DNA from: Paenibacillus massiliensis subsp. panacisoli DSM 21345
Lineage (GTDB): Bacteria; Bacillota; Bacilli; Paenibacillales; Paenibacillaceae
DNA length: 64,000 nucleotides
Direction of reading: 5' to 3'
Assembly: GCF_000426545.1 (NCBI RefSeq)
Contig: NZ_KE384535.1
Location: forward strand, 182,670 to 246,669
Shown here: one piece after another, positions 51,566-63,300 of the stretch
Layout: the number at the start of each line of letters is the position of its first letter
How positions within the stretch are numbered: position 1 is the stretch's first letter
Program-made: the position numbers and the translations under genes
Notes under the pieces: model-generated
What the model saw: the letters and a program-made list of their open reading frames with translations, nothing else
What the model was told of the DNA's origin: nothing
The model's database searches: none

Positions 51566-51604
51566 AGCGGATATCTCCTGTGAAAGGGGAATTCCGCTTT
51601 TTTT
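51566..51604 (+). terminator. Intrinsic terminator after the APH-type gene
   Basis: AGCGGATATCTCC and GGGGAATTCCGCT pair with small mismatches, followed by seven T residues. Confidence 0.8.
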
Positions 51605-52210
51605 GCTGCCAGATAACCTCAGGTGAGTGTTTAGATATAAGGGGCACATATACGATTATGTCGTTAATGGGTTCCGTCAAAATTAATAGATCACTAAAAA
51701 AATTAGACTAAACGTCAACATATTTATGTAGTGTTATAGGTACATGGAACTATAAAAAACGCTTTTTTAATCTAAATTTAAAGAGTTAATAATAGAGAGT
51801 GTAAGCAGTGTTATTAATAAAATTACCATTAATTAGGACGATAAAATCAACAGTGGTAAAACATACAATTTAGACTGCGAAAACATGTTCATTTTGTTAG
51901 CATCATGTTAAGGATATGTAAATAAAAAATCTTTTGATACCAAGGCGTTTTTCTGAATAATCAAAATTTTTAATAGTTATTTTTACATACTGCATGAATA
52001 TAGAAAGTATGATTTTAAAACAAAATAACACTCCGCAAACATCAGGTAATTAATTCCAAAAGTGAAAAAAAGTATTTGAAAAACCGAAATTAAATGTAAT
52101 AAATTGCATTAACATATATATTTATGAATTGGATAAATTAGGTTCTTTTGTCCCATGCCAAGGCGATTTAAAGTTTGTATATTTAAAACCAGTTAGAAAT
52201 TGCTGGAAGA
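51605..52210. other. AT-rich control region before the lipopeptide operon
   Basis: About 600 bp of very AT-rich DNA without a convincing gene. It should hold the promoter of the thioesterase-ABC-NRPS operon. Several AT-only tracts could bind global regulators such as AbrB, but no site can be named from inspection. Confidence 0.5.
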
Positions 52211-52248
52211 ATACATCCATTACAAGGATTTCCCTGTAATAGATGTAT
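52211..52248 (+). promoter_or_regulatory. Hairpin in the leader of the lipopeptide operon
   Basis: ATACATCCATTACAAGG (52211-52227) and CCCTGTAATAGATGTAT (52232-52248) pair over 17 bp with two mismatches and a four-base loop. It ends about 22 bp before the thioesterase ribosome-binding site and has no T tract. Confidence 0.5.
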
Positions 52249-52284
52249 CATCCTGAATTGAATAGAGAATGGAGGTATCCATGT

Positions 52285-53079
52285 ATGATGAATCGGTCAC
52301 AACGCTGGCTGGCGAAGACCGTAGCTCATCCGGCTGAGAGACTGCAATTATTTTGCTTTCCTTATGCCGGCGGGGGCGCTTCCATATTTTCTTCGTGGAA
52401 GTCCAGACTTGCCCCGGATATTGCGGTGCTACCCATACAGCTTCCTGGACGTGAAGGTCGCTCCATGGAAGAGCCTATGGAGCACCTACAAGATATCGTA
52501 GACGCACTGGTTCCGGCCATGATTCCTTATGTGCACAAGCCATTTGCTTTCTTCGGTCACAGTATGGGCTCGTTACTTGCTTTTGAGACAGCCAGAGAAC
52601 TGTATATCCGTACAGGCCAGCTTCCCGTCCATCTGATTGTATCGGGCAAATCCGCACCGCAGCTTCCATATTCTAAAAAACGGCTTCATGAGCTCGCGGA
52701 CGATCCATTCATTGAGGAGCTTCGTTTGATGCAGGGAACTCCCGAGGAAGTGCTGCAGAACAGAGAATTAATGCAACTGATCATGCCGCGCCTACGCGCA
52801 GATTTCAAGGTCTGTGAGAGGTATGAATATAAGCAGGGGAATCCGCTTTCCTGTCCGGTGACTGTGTTCGGAGGACGTCAGGATGTTGAAGTCAGTACGG
52901 ACTCGCTACAGGCTTGGCAGCAGCATTCAACCTCGGCGATTGAGGTACATATGTTTGATGGCAATCATTTTTTCATTCATGAGCAAGAGCAGGAAGTCAT
53001 CCATAAAATCGTTAATATCCTGTTGGGCTCAGCAGAACATAAGCACGCTGCAACATACACAACATATCGCTCTAACTAA
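52285..53079 (+). CDS. Type II thioesterase of the NRPS cluster
   Basis: About 264 residues. It clears misloaded carrier proteins during lipopeptide assembly. The GrsT-like pattern is complete: LFCFPYAGGGASIFSSW, PIQLPGREGRSMEEP, the nucleophile motif FFGHSMGSLLAFE (Ser in GHSMG), PRLRADFKVCERYEY with catalytic Asp region, and DGNHFFIHEQ with the final His. The ATG at 52285 lies 9 nt after GGAGG. An in-frame ATG at 52243 falls within the leader hairpin. It is the first gene of the cluster, followed by two ABC exporters and the synthetase. This order matches triA of tridecaptin clusters. Confidence 0.9.
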   Translation: MMNRSQRWLAKTVAHPAERLQLFCFPYAGGGASIFSSWKSRLAPDIAVLPIQLPGREGRSMEEPMEHLQDIVDALVPAMIPYVHKPFAFFGHSMGSLLAFETARELYIRTGQLPVHLIVSGKSAPQLPYSKKRLHELADDPFIEELRLMQGTPEEVLQNRELMQLIMPRLRADFKVCERYEYKQGNPLSCPVTVFGGRQDVEVSTDSLQAWQQHSTSAIEVHMFDGNHFFIHEQEQEVIHKIVNILLGSAEHKHAATYTTYRSN

Positions 53080-53426
53080 CCTACACTCTAATACACCCGC
53101 AGCTCCAAGTATTGTAACCACAGCTTAGACACAAGCTAAATGTCCACCTATCGCAGCTCTACGCGAACACGATCATGGCAGCTTACACAACAGCTAACAT
53201 GCAATATACCACACACTCATATGAAATCTTAGCGAATGCACCTACCGACATCTCTTAACAAGGCACTGTGCTCTAAGCCGTGTCTTAGTGAAACTGCTGG
53301 CACCAAGAAAGCACTTCATCTCATAACACAGACACTCTTATATCGAGCATTGGCAGGTATATTACAAGCTCCATTGCAACTTCAAAAAAACTCGCACGGA
53401 ATAGTTGTGAGTAGCGAAAAAGAGGG
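53080..53426. other. G-poor, C- and A-rich untranslated linker
   Basis: The 347 bp between the thioesterase and first exporter hold no gene. From about 53040 to 53240 the plus strand is rich in C and A and very poor in G, which would leave the mRNA unstructured and resembles Rho-utilisation regions. Nothing else is seen. Confidence 0.45.
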
Positions 53427-55304
53427 ATGTCCTTGTTCCGATCTAATTCTGCTTTTCGAAGGCTCGCACATTATGTCAGACCGTATAACCTGTGGGTATT
53501 CTTGACCGTCGTAGCCTCTATAGGCCTGGCAGCAATAGATATCATTTTAGGCAAAGCTATTGAACAAATGGCAGAAGGAGCCTTCTCATCCACCTGGAGC
53601 ATGGTTGCACTTGTCGGAGGGATGATGCTCATAGGTCTGCCGTGCAAATTCGTCATGAGGTATGCTTCAGTGCGGTTTAGCGTTGGCGCATTGCGCGACT
53701 TAAGAGAAGACCTCGTACATAAGTTTTGTGATCTACCCGTGTCGAGCGTAGAAAGGAAGTTCACGGGTGACCTGGTATCCCGTTTGACGAGCAATACTGC
53801 TGTATTACAAAGCTTTTTCATTCAGCAGTTCGCGAATTTGTTCTATCTGCCGCTAGTATTTGTGGCATCTCTGACGCTGCTGCTCATGACAAGCTGGAAG
53901 CTGGTGCTCGCAAGCCTGGCACTCATGCCCATAGGACTGATTATCACCTCATTCATGAGTAAGCCTATTGAGAAATATTCGGAGCAGTTGCAGGAGAAGT
54001 TGGCGAACCTGAACGCTGTGGCACAGGATGCTATCGGAGGCATCCCCATCATCAAGGCCTTTAACATGCAGGCGATCTTGATGAAGAAATATATGGTGAT
54101 TATGGAGGATGTCATCAAGCGTGGACTGGGGCTGGAGAAACGCTATGCAGCCATTACGCCTGTCGGTGTCATGATGCTGGCTACACCCATTATTCTGGTC
54201 ATTGTGTACGGCGGCTACCTGATTGCACAAGGAGAACTTAACGCTGGTGGCATTGTTCTGTTCCTCTACCTGATCTCATTCATTCTGCAGCCAATCTCAA
54301 TGCTGCCTACAATCATTTCACAGATGAAGGAGGCGGCTGGAGCTGCTAAGCATCTGTTTGAGGTGCTGGATTGGTCCAATGAACGCCAGAGTGATAGTAG
54401 CTACGCCCTTCAGAAGGAAGCTACACATGGGGGGGAAGGCACCAACACAGGGGCAATACGCACAACGGATGAGCAACATCCTCTGGAAGAGACTGCTGTA
54501 GTCTGTCTGGATAATGTCAGCTTTGGCTACGACGAAGACAGCCTGGTGCTGAAGGAAATTAGCTTCAAGATCAGACAAGGGGAAATGGTTGCCATCGTAG
54601 GGGCCAGTGGAGGTGGAAAGAGCACGATCTTCAAGCTTCTATGTGGATTTCTGGAGGATGGGCAGCAGAGTGGAACGATTAGCATTTTCGGAAAGAGCCT
54701 ACCGAGCTGGGATTTAGTTGACCTTCGCAGCCGAATATCGATGGTATCTCAGGAGCCATCGCTTTTTCCGGCTACCGTTGCAGAAAATATCGGATATGGG
54801 CGCATGGAGGCGTCGCGAGAGGAAATTGTCGAGGCAGCCATAGCTGCACATGCCCATGATTTTATCATCCGACTTCCAGAGGGGTACGGTACCGTTTTGA
54901 ATGAGCGAGGCGGCGGATTGTCCGGTGGACAGAAGCAACGACTTGCTATTGCCAGAGCCCTTCTGAAGAATGCACCATTGCTGCTTCTGGACGAACCTAC
55001 ATCGGCACTAGATAGCCAATCAGAAGCAATGGTGCAGAGAGCACTCCAATCCGTAATGCAGGATCGAACAGTACTGGTCATCGCGCACCGGCTATCCACG
55101 ATTCGTCAGGCGGACCGGATTATTGTGCTCGACCAGGGCCGGATTGCAGAGTCGGGAACGCATGAGGAGTTGCTGGCCCATAACGGTGTATATCAGAGAC
55201 TGTATTTGCAGAATTTCGAGGAGCAACAGCAGGATTCCGATATAGCTTCCTCTACGCCGCAGGAAAGGAGTGAGCAGCTTGACCTTCAAGCAGGGGTTCT
55301 ATGA
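53427..55304 (+). CDS. ABC exporter half-transporter 1 of the lipopeptide cluster
   Basis: 625 residues: six-helix membrane domain (residues 1-310) then an ATPase with Walker A GASGGGKST, Q-loop VSQEPSLFP, signature LSGGQKQRLAIARALL, Walker B LLLLDEPTSALD and H-loop VIAHRLSTI. Membrane-spanning exporter of the LagD/MsbA-like family that pumps out peptide, and probably gives self-protection. The two domains are joined by a Gly/Thr-rich linker (HGGEGTNTGAIRTTDEQ). The start has only a weak GAGGG close to it. It overlaps the partner gene by 26 bp; the two most likely form a heterodimer, as TriB/TriC are thought to in tridecaptin clusters. Confidence 0.9.
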   Translation: MSLFRSNSAFRRLAHYVRPYNLWVFLTVVASIGLAAIDIILGKAIEQMAEGAFSSTWSMVALVGGMMLIGLPCKFVMRYASVRFSVGALRDLREDLVHKFCDLPVSSVERKFTGDLVSRLTSNTAVLQSFFIQQFANLFYLPLVFVASLTLLLMTSWKLVLASLALMPIGLIITSFMSKPIEKYSEQLQEKLANLNAVAQDAIGGIPIIKAFNMQAILMKKYMVIMEDVIKRGLGLEKRYAAITPVGVMMLATPIILVIVYGGYLIAQGELNAGGIVLFLYLISFILQPISMLPTIISQMKEAAGAAKHLFEVLDWSNERQSDSSYALQKEATHGGEGTNTGAIRTTDEQHPLEETAVVCLDNVSFGYDEDSLVLKEISFKIRQGEMVAIVGASGGGKSTIFKLLCGFLEDGQQSGTISIFGKSLPSWDLVDLRSRISMVSQEPSLFPATVAENIGYGRMEASREEIVEAAIAAHAHDFIIRLPEGYGTVLNERGGGLSGGQKQRLAIARALLKNAPLLLLDEPTSALDSQSEAMVQRALQSVMQDRTVLVIAHRLSTIRQADRIIVLDQGRIAESGTHEELLAHNGVYQRLYLQNFEEQQQDSDIASSTPQERSEQLDLQAGVL

Positions 55305-57177
55305 GTTCCGGCAACTGATGTCCCTGATGAAGCCCCATCGGAAATGGTACTTTGCTGGCTTGATTGGCAATAGTCTGACCAATGCAAGCATTACGATTTT
55401 GCTATCCTTTGTGGTTCATTATTTGTTGAATTTTGCTGTGAGTGGTGAAGAGCAGGAGCTATACAGAGCGATCTATCTGGTCACCGGGACATTTATCGTA
55501 TTAAGCCTGGTGTCTCCATTATGCAGCTATATGTATATGAAATGTGTGAGACTGGCTATTGCCGAGGTGCGCAGGAGATTGTTCGGGCACATCGTTAATC
55601 TATCGTACGCCCAAGTTGAGAAACGACACTCTGGTGATCTGGTGTCCCGTATGTCGAATGATGTACAGACGCTGGAGCAGGCATATACAGACCATATTCG
55701 CTCGATCATTCTCGAGGTTGCGCTATTTATCGGCTCGCTTACCATCATGCTGGCACTAGATTGGAGATTTGGTGTTGCAGCGATAATACTGGGACTCGCT
55801 TCAGCATGGATCAATGCTTTTTTTGCCAAAAGAATGCGTCATACCAGCGAGGAGCTGCAGGGACGACTAAGCACATTTACAGAACGGCTGAGTGATTTAC
55901 TCACTGGTCTGCAAGTAGTAAAGCTGTTCGGATTAAGGAACAAAGTAGGCGGACTGTGCAATACAGCCAGTGAGCAAGTGAGTCATACTAGCATCCGTCA
56001 GGGGCGGCAAATGGGTCTGCAAGATATGTGTAATTTTCTCGTTGAATTCCTTGCGCTGGGCGGTGTACTTGTCGCTGGTTTGATATTGGTGTCTCAGAAT
56101 CAGATGCAGCTTGGCGTGCTGGGTCAAATTGTACAGTTGCAAACGGGAATCTCGACGGTATTCCTGCAGCTTGGTGCAGCGGTATCCCTCTTGCAGAACT
56201 CCTTGGCAGGTCTGGCACGGATCCGCGAGGTGCTGGATGAACCATTAGAGAAAGAGAAGTTCCCGGCGGCGCTGCTGGGGCAACAGCATCCTGTGAAGAG
56301 GGAGCCCGAGGCAGTGGGCGGATTGAGTGCAGAGGGGCTTATGGAAACGATCAGGCAGGTAAGCCAGAGTGACGATTCCAGGGCGGCACCACGGATCGCT
56401 GTTGAGGATCCATCCTTGGAGCGAGGCCCTGCGGCATTAGAGCTGCAGGATATCAGCTTCGCCTATCAGCCAGATCGTCCGGCGCTCAGAAGGCTAAGTC
56501 TGACGGTGCCCGAAGGCAAAGTGACTGCCCTTGTTGGTCCGAGTGGCAGCGGCAAGAGCACCGTCATGAAGCTGGTGCTGGGGTTCTATCCACCCGATGA
56601 AGGTGAGCTGAGGATTCGTGACCGCTCCGCCGGAGTCTGTCGACTGGATGAGGTCCGCGACTGGATTGCTTATGTGCCACAGGAGGCGACGCTGTTCCAT
56701 GGGACGATAGCCGATAACATTCGTTTTGGTTCCCCTGATGCCAGCGATGAGCAGGTTGCGGCAGCAGCTAAGCTGGCCTATGCCAGTGGGTTCATTGCGG
56801 AGCTACCGGAGGGCTATCACACGCTCGTCGGCGAACGTGGAGCGAACCTGTCAGGTGGACAGCGTCAGCGAATTGCGATCGCGCGGGCTATGCTCAAGGA
56901 TGCGCCGATCCTGCTGCTGGATGAAGCAACGTCTGCACTGGATGCGGAAGCTGAGTACGAAGTCCAACAGGGATTGTCTGCGCTGATGAAGGGCCGCACG
57001 ACTTTGGTGATCGCTCACCGCTTATCAACCATTGAGCAGGCGGATCGTATCTGTGTCCTTGCTGAGGGAGAATTGAAAGAGCAAGGAACCCATGAGCAAC
57101 TGCTGGCGATGGGAGGGCACTATGCGGAGATGTATGACATTCAGTCCCGCAAGCAGCCTCAGGAGCAATCGGCCTGA
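55279..57177 (+). CDS. ABC exporter half-transporter 2 of the lipopeptide cluster
   Basis: About 632 residues with a membrane domain and an ATPase: Walker A GPSGSGKST, Q-loop VPQEATLFH, LSGGQRQRIAIARAML, LLLLDEATSALD and IAHRLSTIEQ. It pairs with the preceding half-transporter. Start is TTG at 55279, 8 nt after AGGAAAGGAG; the GTG at 55270 is too close to that site. The start lies inside the previous gene, so translation is coupled. A linker of about 60 residues between membrane domain and ATPase carries a charged, low-complexity stretch (KREPEAVGGLSAEGLMETIRQ). It is followed by the synthetase after 156 bp. Confidence 0.9.
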   Translation: MTFKQGFYEFRQLMSLMKPHRKWYFAGLIGNSLTNASITILLSFVVHYLLNFAVSGEEQELYRAIYLVTGTFIVLSLVSPLCSYMYMKCVRLAIAEVRRRLFGHIVNLSYAQVEKRHSGDLVSRMSNDVQTLEQAYTDHIRSIILEVALFIGSLTIMLALDWRFGVAAIILGLASAWINAFFAKRMRHTSEELQGRLSTFTERLSDLLTGLQVVKLFGLRNKVGGLCNTASEQVSHTSIRQGRQMGLQDMCNFLVEFLALGGVLVAGLILVSQNQMQLGVLGQIVQLQTGISTVFLQLGAAVSLLQNSLAGLARIREVLDEPLEKEKFPAALLGQQHPVKREPEAVGGLSAEGLMETIRQVSQSDDSRAAPRIAVEDPSLERGPAALELQDISFAYQPDRPALRRLSLTVPEGKVTALVGPSGSGKSTVMKLVLGFYPPDEGELRIRDRSAGVCRLDEVRDWIAYVPQEATLFHGTIADNIRFGSPDASDEQVAAAAKLAYASGFIAELPEGYHTLVGERGANLSGGQRQRIAIARAMLKDAPILLLDEATSALDAEAEYEVQQGLSALMKGRTTLVIAHRLSTIEQADRICVLAEGELKEQGTHEQLLAMGGHYAEMYDIQSRKQPQEQSA

Positions 57178-57333
57178 CATTCGAATGAGACAGTAGCTTC
57201 AGGGATAACCATTGTCGGAAATAGCAGCTTTGGAAGATGAGCTTGTGCATGTTGAAGAGATGAACAGTAAGCAACGTTCAGGCGTAAGTGCAGTTTCTTG
57301 ATCATATTACAATTTGTAAGGAGCGAGACACGT

Positions 57334-60300
57334 ATGACACAGAGCAATGTTCAACTGTTTCCATTAAGCCAGCCACAGCAGCGTATTTGGTACACGGAGC
57401 TTCTGTACCCCCAGCGTAATACCTCCACCATTATCGCTACAGTCAAAATCCAGGGGGCAATTCGTATAGATGCATTGCAACAAGCGATGAACCGAGTCGT
57501 AGCAAACAATGATTCATTCCGCATCAGGATCACGGAGCAGGATGGCGTCCCTTACCAGCACGTAATTCCGTTTGCTGAGCAGGAGATTGAGACGCTCCAT
57601 GTTACTTCTGAAGAAGCTGAGGCATGGGTTCAGCAGCACAATCCACAGCCCTTCAAGGTACTGGAATCCCAATTATATCGCTTTGCGATCTTACAGCTTG
57701 ATGCGGAGGAGACCTGGTACAATTTCAAAATGCATCATATCGTCTCCGACGGCGTATCGATGAATCAGGCAATTAATGAAATTACGGGTCATTACATAGA
57801 TATCGTACATGGTCAAGATTCCGCAGCTAAAGAAAATGCCTATCTGGAGTTCATTCAGGTAGAGCATAACTACGAGCAATCGGACCGCTATGAGAAGGAT
57901 CAGGCCTATTGGACTGAGAAATTTGCTGATGTACCGGAAATCACCGGCTTGAAATCCTACAATCCGCTTACTTTAGGTACTACTGCGCGTCGCGAGAGTG
58001 TTGTGCTGGAGGATGAGCTGTATCGTGGGGTCAAGGCTTTCTGCGAAGAGCATAAGACCAGTATCTTCACATTCTTCTTGGCTGCTCTGTATATTTACAT
58101 GCATAAGGTGACGGGCGAGCAGGATTTGACGGTAGGTACGCTATATGCGAACCGGACTTCCAAGAAGGAGAAAGATACAGTAGGCATGTTCGTGAGCACT
58201 GTGGCGACGCGGCTGCAGGTCGAGCCTGAGGCAGAATTACTGAGCTTCCTGCAGGGTGTCGGCAAGGAGCAGTCATCCATCCTTAGACATCAGCGCTATC
58301 CTTATAACAAGATTATTCAGGATTTACGCGAGCAGCAGAACAATATGGACCTTCAGCGCCTGTTCGGTGTGACGATCCAATATCGTACACTGAGCTTCTC
58401 ACGCTTTGACGAAGCCTTGCAGCAGGTACTCAATGATTTCTGCGGCGATACCGTAAATGACTTTGATATGCATATGGTCGAAATGCTGGATGATGATCGA
58501 CTCGTGCTCTATCTGGATTATCGTACAGAGCTGTTCAGCGAGCAGGAAATTGCACTAATCATCCGTCAATTTCTGAGCGTAGCGAAGCACATGGTAGCTG
58601 GTCCGCAAAAGCGTATCGAACAATTATCGCTGATCAGCGAAGAAGAGCGCTCTGAAGTCCTCAATGTATTCAATGCGACAGCAGTAGACTATCCGCAGGA
58701 TGCAGGCATTCACGAGCTATTCGAGGAACAGGCTGAGCGCATACCAGATCAGATCGCGATTATCTCTGCCAGCACGCGAATGACTTACGGGCAGCTGAAT
58801 GAGCAAGCTAATCAATTGGCGCACACACTGCGCAGCTATGGCGTGACGGCTGAACGGACCGTGGGTATCGTTGCTGACCGCTCGGCGGATATGATCGTGG
58901 GCATGCTGGCTATTCTCAAGGCAGGCGGTGCTTACGTACCAATCGATCCGGATTATCCGTCTGAACGAGTCCGCTATCTGCTGACAGATTCCGAGGCACA
59001 GCTACTGCTGGTACAACGTGCGGAGCAACGACCAGATGATTACGATGGAATCGTACTGAATCTGAGCGACGTATCTATCTATGGAATGGATGCTCGAGAA
59101 GGTGCGTATACGCTGGATGAAGCACAAGCAGGGCGTCAATACGTGGAATATACCGATTATTCAAATGTGAAAAATGAGTATAAAAACCTTTCGACCATGA
59201 GTGATCAGGGAATAGAAAAGGATGAAGCCTTCGGCACTCGATTGGCTTATTTAATGTACACTTCGGGAACGACAGGCCAGCCAAAAGGGGTTATGGTCGA
59301 GCATCGTAATGTCGTGCGGCTCGTGAAGAATACGAGCTATGCTGTGCTGAGTGAAGATACGCGTATTCTGCAGACGGGAGCGGTTGTCTTTGACGCGTCC
59401 ACCTTTGAGATCTGGGGCTCGCTTCTGAATGGTGGCCAGCTCGTGCTGGTTAGCCAGGATGTTATTCTGGACGCGGCTAAGCTGAAGGAAGCTGTGCGCA
59501 GTCATGGGGTTACCACGATGTGGCTGACGGCACCGCTCTTCAACCAGCTGTCCCAGCAGGATGTAGAGCTGTTCGCAGGGCTGAAGGAGCTGCTGATTGG
59601 TGGGGATGTGCTGTCTGTGCCCCATGTGAATCGTGTGCTGAAGGCCCATCCATCGCTGAAGCTGATCAACGGCTATGGACCGACAGAAAACACGACCTTC
59701 TCGACAACGCATGCGATTTCAGGTGAGCAGACAGAAGCGGTGCCGATCGGTAGCCCAATTACGAATTCAACTGCGTATGTCGTGGATCGTGCTCTACAGC
59801 TGCAGCCTGTCGGAGCGTGGGGGGAGCTGCTCGTCGGAGGAGACGGTGTGGCCCGCGGCTATCGCAACCGACCAGACCTGACAGCAGAGAAATTCATGGA
59901 TAGCCCTTTCCGCAGCGGTGAGCGCTGCTATCGGACGGGTGACCTCGTGCGCTGGCGTGCTGATGGGACGCTGGAATACAAGGGGCGGATTGACGCGCAG
60001 GTCAAGATTCGCGGCTATCGGATCGAGTTAGGTGAGGTGGAGGCCCAACTGCTGAAGCTGGAGGTCGTGCATGAAGCCGTGGTCGTGGCACGAGAGGATG
60101 ACCAGGGGCAAAAGCAGCTGTGTGCGTATGTTGTGCTGAAGGCTACTGAGGATGGAGATACAGTGGTAGCACCTACCATGCATGAGCTGCGTAGTGCGCT
60201 CAGTCAAGAGCTACCGGCTTATATGGTACCTTCGTATTTTGTTGAACTTCCTCAGCTACCACTGACACCGAACGGTAAGGTGGATCGCCGCGCATTGCCT

Positions 60301-63300
60301 GAACCAGAGGGGCGTATTGACACGGGTCAGGATTATGTGGCTGCTCGCAACGCTGTCGAGAGTGTACTGACGTCGGTATGGCAGTCTGTGTTGGGTATTC
60401 CGCAGGTCGGCGTGCTGGATAACTTCTTCCACCTGGGTGGTGACTCTATCAAGGCTATTCAGGTGTCCTCAAGATTGCTGCAAAATGGCTACAAGCTGGA
60501 AATGAGAGAGCTGTTCCAGTATCCGACGATTGCCGAACTGAGTGGGCGGGTGCAGCAGGTGATTCGTATTGCAGATCAAGGCGAAGTGACAGGTGCGGTA
60601 GCGTTAACGCCAATCCAGCATTGGTTCCTTGAGCAGCAGCCTGCGAACCCTGAGCATTACAATCAGGCTTTGCTGCTGCATCGTGAGGATCATATGGACG
60701 AAGCTGCTCTTCGAGTGGCTATCCAGCGAGTAGTTGAGCATCATGATGCGCTGCGGATCGTCCTGCGTCAGTCTGATGATGGCGGATATGAGGCTTGGAA
60801 TCGCAGTATACAGGATGGCGAAGTCTACAATCTGGATGTAGTAGATCTAACCCACATGTCTAGCCAGGCAGATATTGCTCGACTACTGGAGGAGAAAGCT
60901 AACGATATTCAAAGCAGCATCCAGCTGGAGAATGGCCCATTGGTAAGATTAGGTCTGTTCCGTTGTGCGGACGGAGACCATTTGCTGATTGCAATTCACC
61001 ATTTGGTTGTTGACGGGGTATCTTGGCGTATTTTGCTGGAGGATCTGGCGTCTGGCTATGAGCAGGCTGTAAGGGGAGAGTCTGTCCAATTGCCGAATAA
61101 GACCGATTCGTTCCAGATGTGGGCAGACGGGTTGCAACAGTATGCGCACAGTGCAGCCTTAGATAAGGAGCGTGCGTATTGGCAAGGAATTGAGCGGACC
61201 GAAGCAGCTGAGGCCAAGTTACCTAAGGATTATGTGCGCAAATCGGATGCTAAGCCACAGCTGCGTGACGATCGTACACTTACCGTGACATGGACGGCGG
61301 AGGAGACAGAGCAATTCCTGAAGCAGGCTCACCGTGCCTACAATACAGAGGCTAACGACCTGCTGCTGACTGCGCTTGGCATCGCTATTCATGAGTGGGC
61401 AGGCCTCAGTCAGGTGCTGGTCAATCTGGAGGGCCATGGCCGTGAAGCCCTTGTGCCGAATGTGGATATTACACGTACCGTCGGTTGGTTCACCAGTCAA
61501 TTCCCGGTCGTACTGGATCTGGGTGAGGGCCAGGATGTAGGTCAGCGTGTCAAATGCGTCAAGGAAGGGTTGCGCCGCGTTCCGCAAAAAGGGGTTGGAT
61601 ACGGCATTTTACGTTATTTGTCCTCCCAGGCAGGCGAGCAGGAAGCGGTACAAAGCAACGAGGAGGGGCAGAATTCTCCTGCGTTCATGATCGAGCCAGA
61701 GATTAGCTTCAACTATCTGGGACAATTCGACCAGGATTTGAGCAATAGTGCCTTCCGTATGTCCACCTATTCCAGCGGTGCGTCCATTAGCGATACGTTG
61801 ACGAAGCGCTATGCACTGGATCTGAACAGTATGATCTCAGGCGGGGTGCTGGAGCTGACGATCAGCTATAGCAGTAAGACTTTTATGAAGAAAACGATCA
61901 AACAGCTTGCGGAGCTGCTTCGGACAAGCTTGCAGGATGTGCTGGCACATTGTGTCGGCAAGGAAGTGCCGGAGCTGACGCCGAGCGATCTGTCTTTCCA
62001 GGGACTGACGGCTGGAGAGCTGGAGCATATTGTGACCCAGACTGCGGCAGCGGGTGAGCTGGACAATATCTATGCCCTGACACCGATGCAGAAGGGGATT
62101 CTGTTCCATGGACTGATGGAGCCGCAATCCGGTGCGTACTTTGAGCAGGCGACATTTGAGCTGCAGGGCAGCTTCCAGATCGAGGCTTTTGCGCACAGTC
62201 TTAATCAATTGGTGGCACGCCACCAGATTTTCAGGACGAATTTTTATAGCGGCTGGCATGAGCAGCCTTTGCAGGTGGTGTATCGCAATAAGGCGGCGGA
62301 TTTCCGCTTTGAGGATCTTCGTTCTATGGGAGAGTCAGAGCAGAGCAGCTATATTACTGAGTATGCGAAGCGTGATCAGGCTGAGGGCTTTGACTTTAGT
62401 ACAGGTGCGCTAATGAGAGTGTCTGTCCTGCGTACGGATGAGGAGAGCTATCGTTTTGTGTGGAGCTTCCATCATATTCTGATGGACGGCTGGTGCTTGT
62501 TCCTTATTGTCGGGGAAGCCTTCAATACGTACTTTGATGTGCTGGCAGGACGCACACCAGAGCTTGCTCCGGTTACCCCGTATAGTGAGTATATCGAATG
62601 GCTGGAGCGTCAGGACAATACGGAGGCAGAACGATTCTGGAGGGATTACTTCACAGGCTTCGAGCAGCAGACCATACTGCCACAGGCGAAGGTGCTGGAT
62701 GCTCAGGCCAAGATCTACGAAGCAGACAAGCTGTCCTTCACGCTAGGTCGTGAGCTGACACAGCAGATGGATTCACTGGTCAAGCAGCAGCAAGTGACTG
62801 TCAATACGCTGCTACAGGCCGCATGGGGTGTGGTACTGCAGCGCTATAACAATAGTCGTGATGTGGTATTTGGCAGCGTTGTATCTGGCAGATCGGCAGA
62901 TATCCCAGGTATCGACAAAATGATCGGCTTGTTCATTAATACCGTCCCCGTGCGCATTCATAGTGAGGAAGAAGTAACTTTCGCAGAGCTGATGAAACGG
63001 ACACAGGAGCATGCACTGGCTTCCCGTTCTTATGAGACATATCCACTGTATGAAATTCAGGCTCTGACGGAGCAAAAGCAGGACCTCGTCAATCATATTA
63101 TGGTGTTCGAAAATTACCCTGTGGAGCAGCGCATGGAGGAGATGGGCAGCCGAGATGCAGGCGGCTTCACCATTGCGAATGCGTCTATGTCTGAGCAGAC
63201 GAACTACGATTTCAACATTACGATCGTACCTGGCGACGACATCCATGTTCATCTCGAATACAATGCGCTCGTATTTGACCGCTCAGCGATCGAGCAGATT

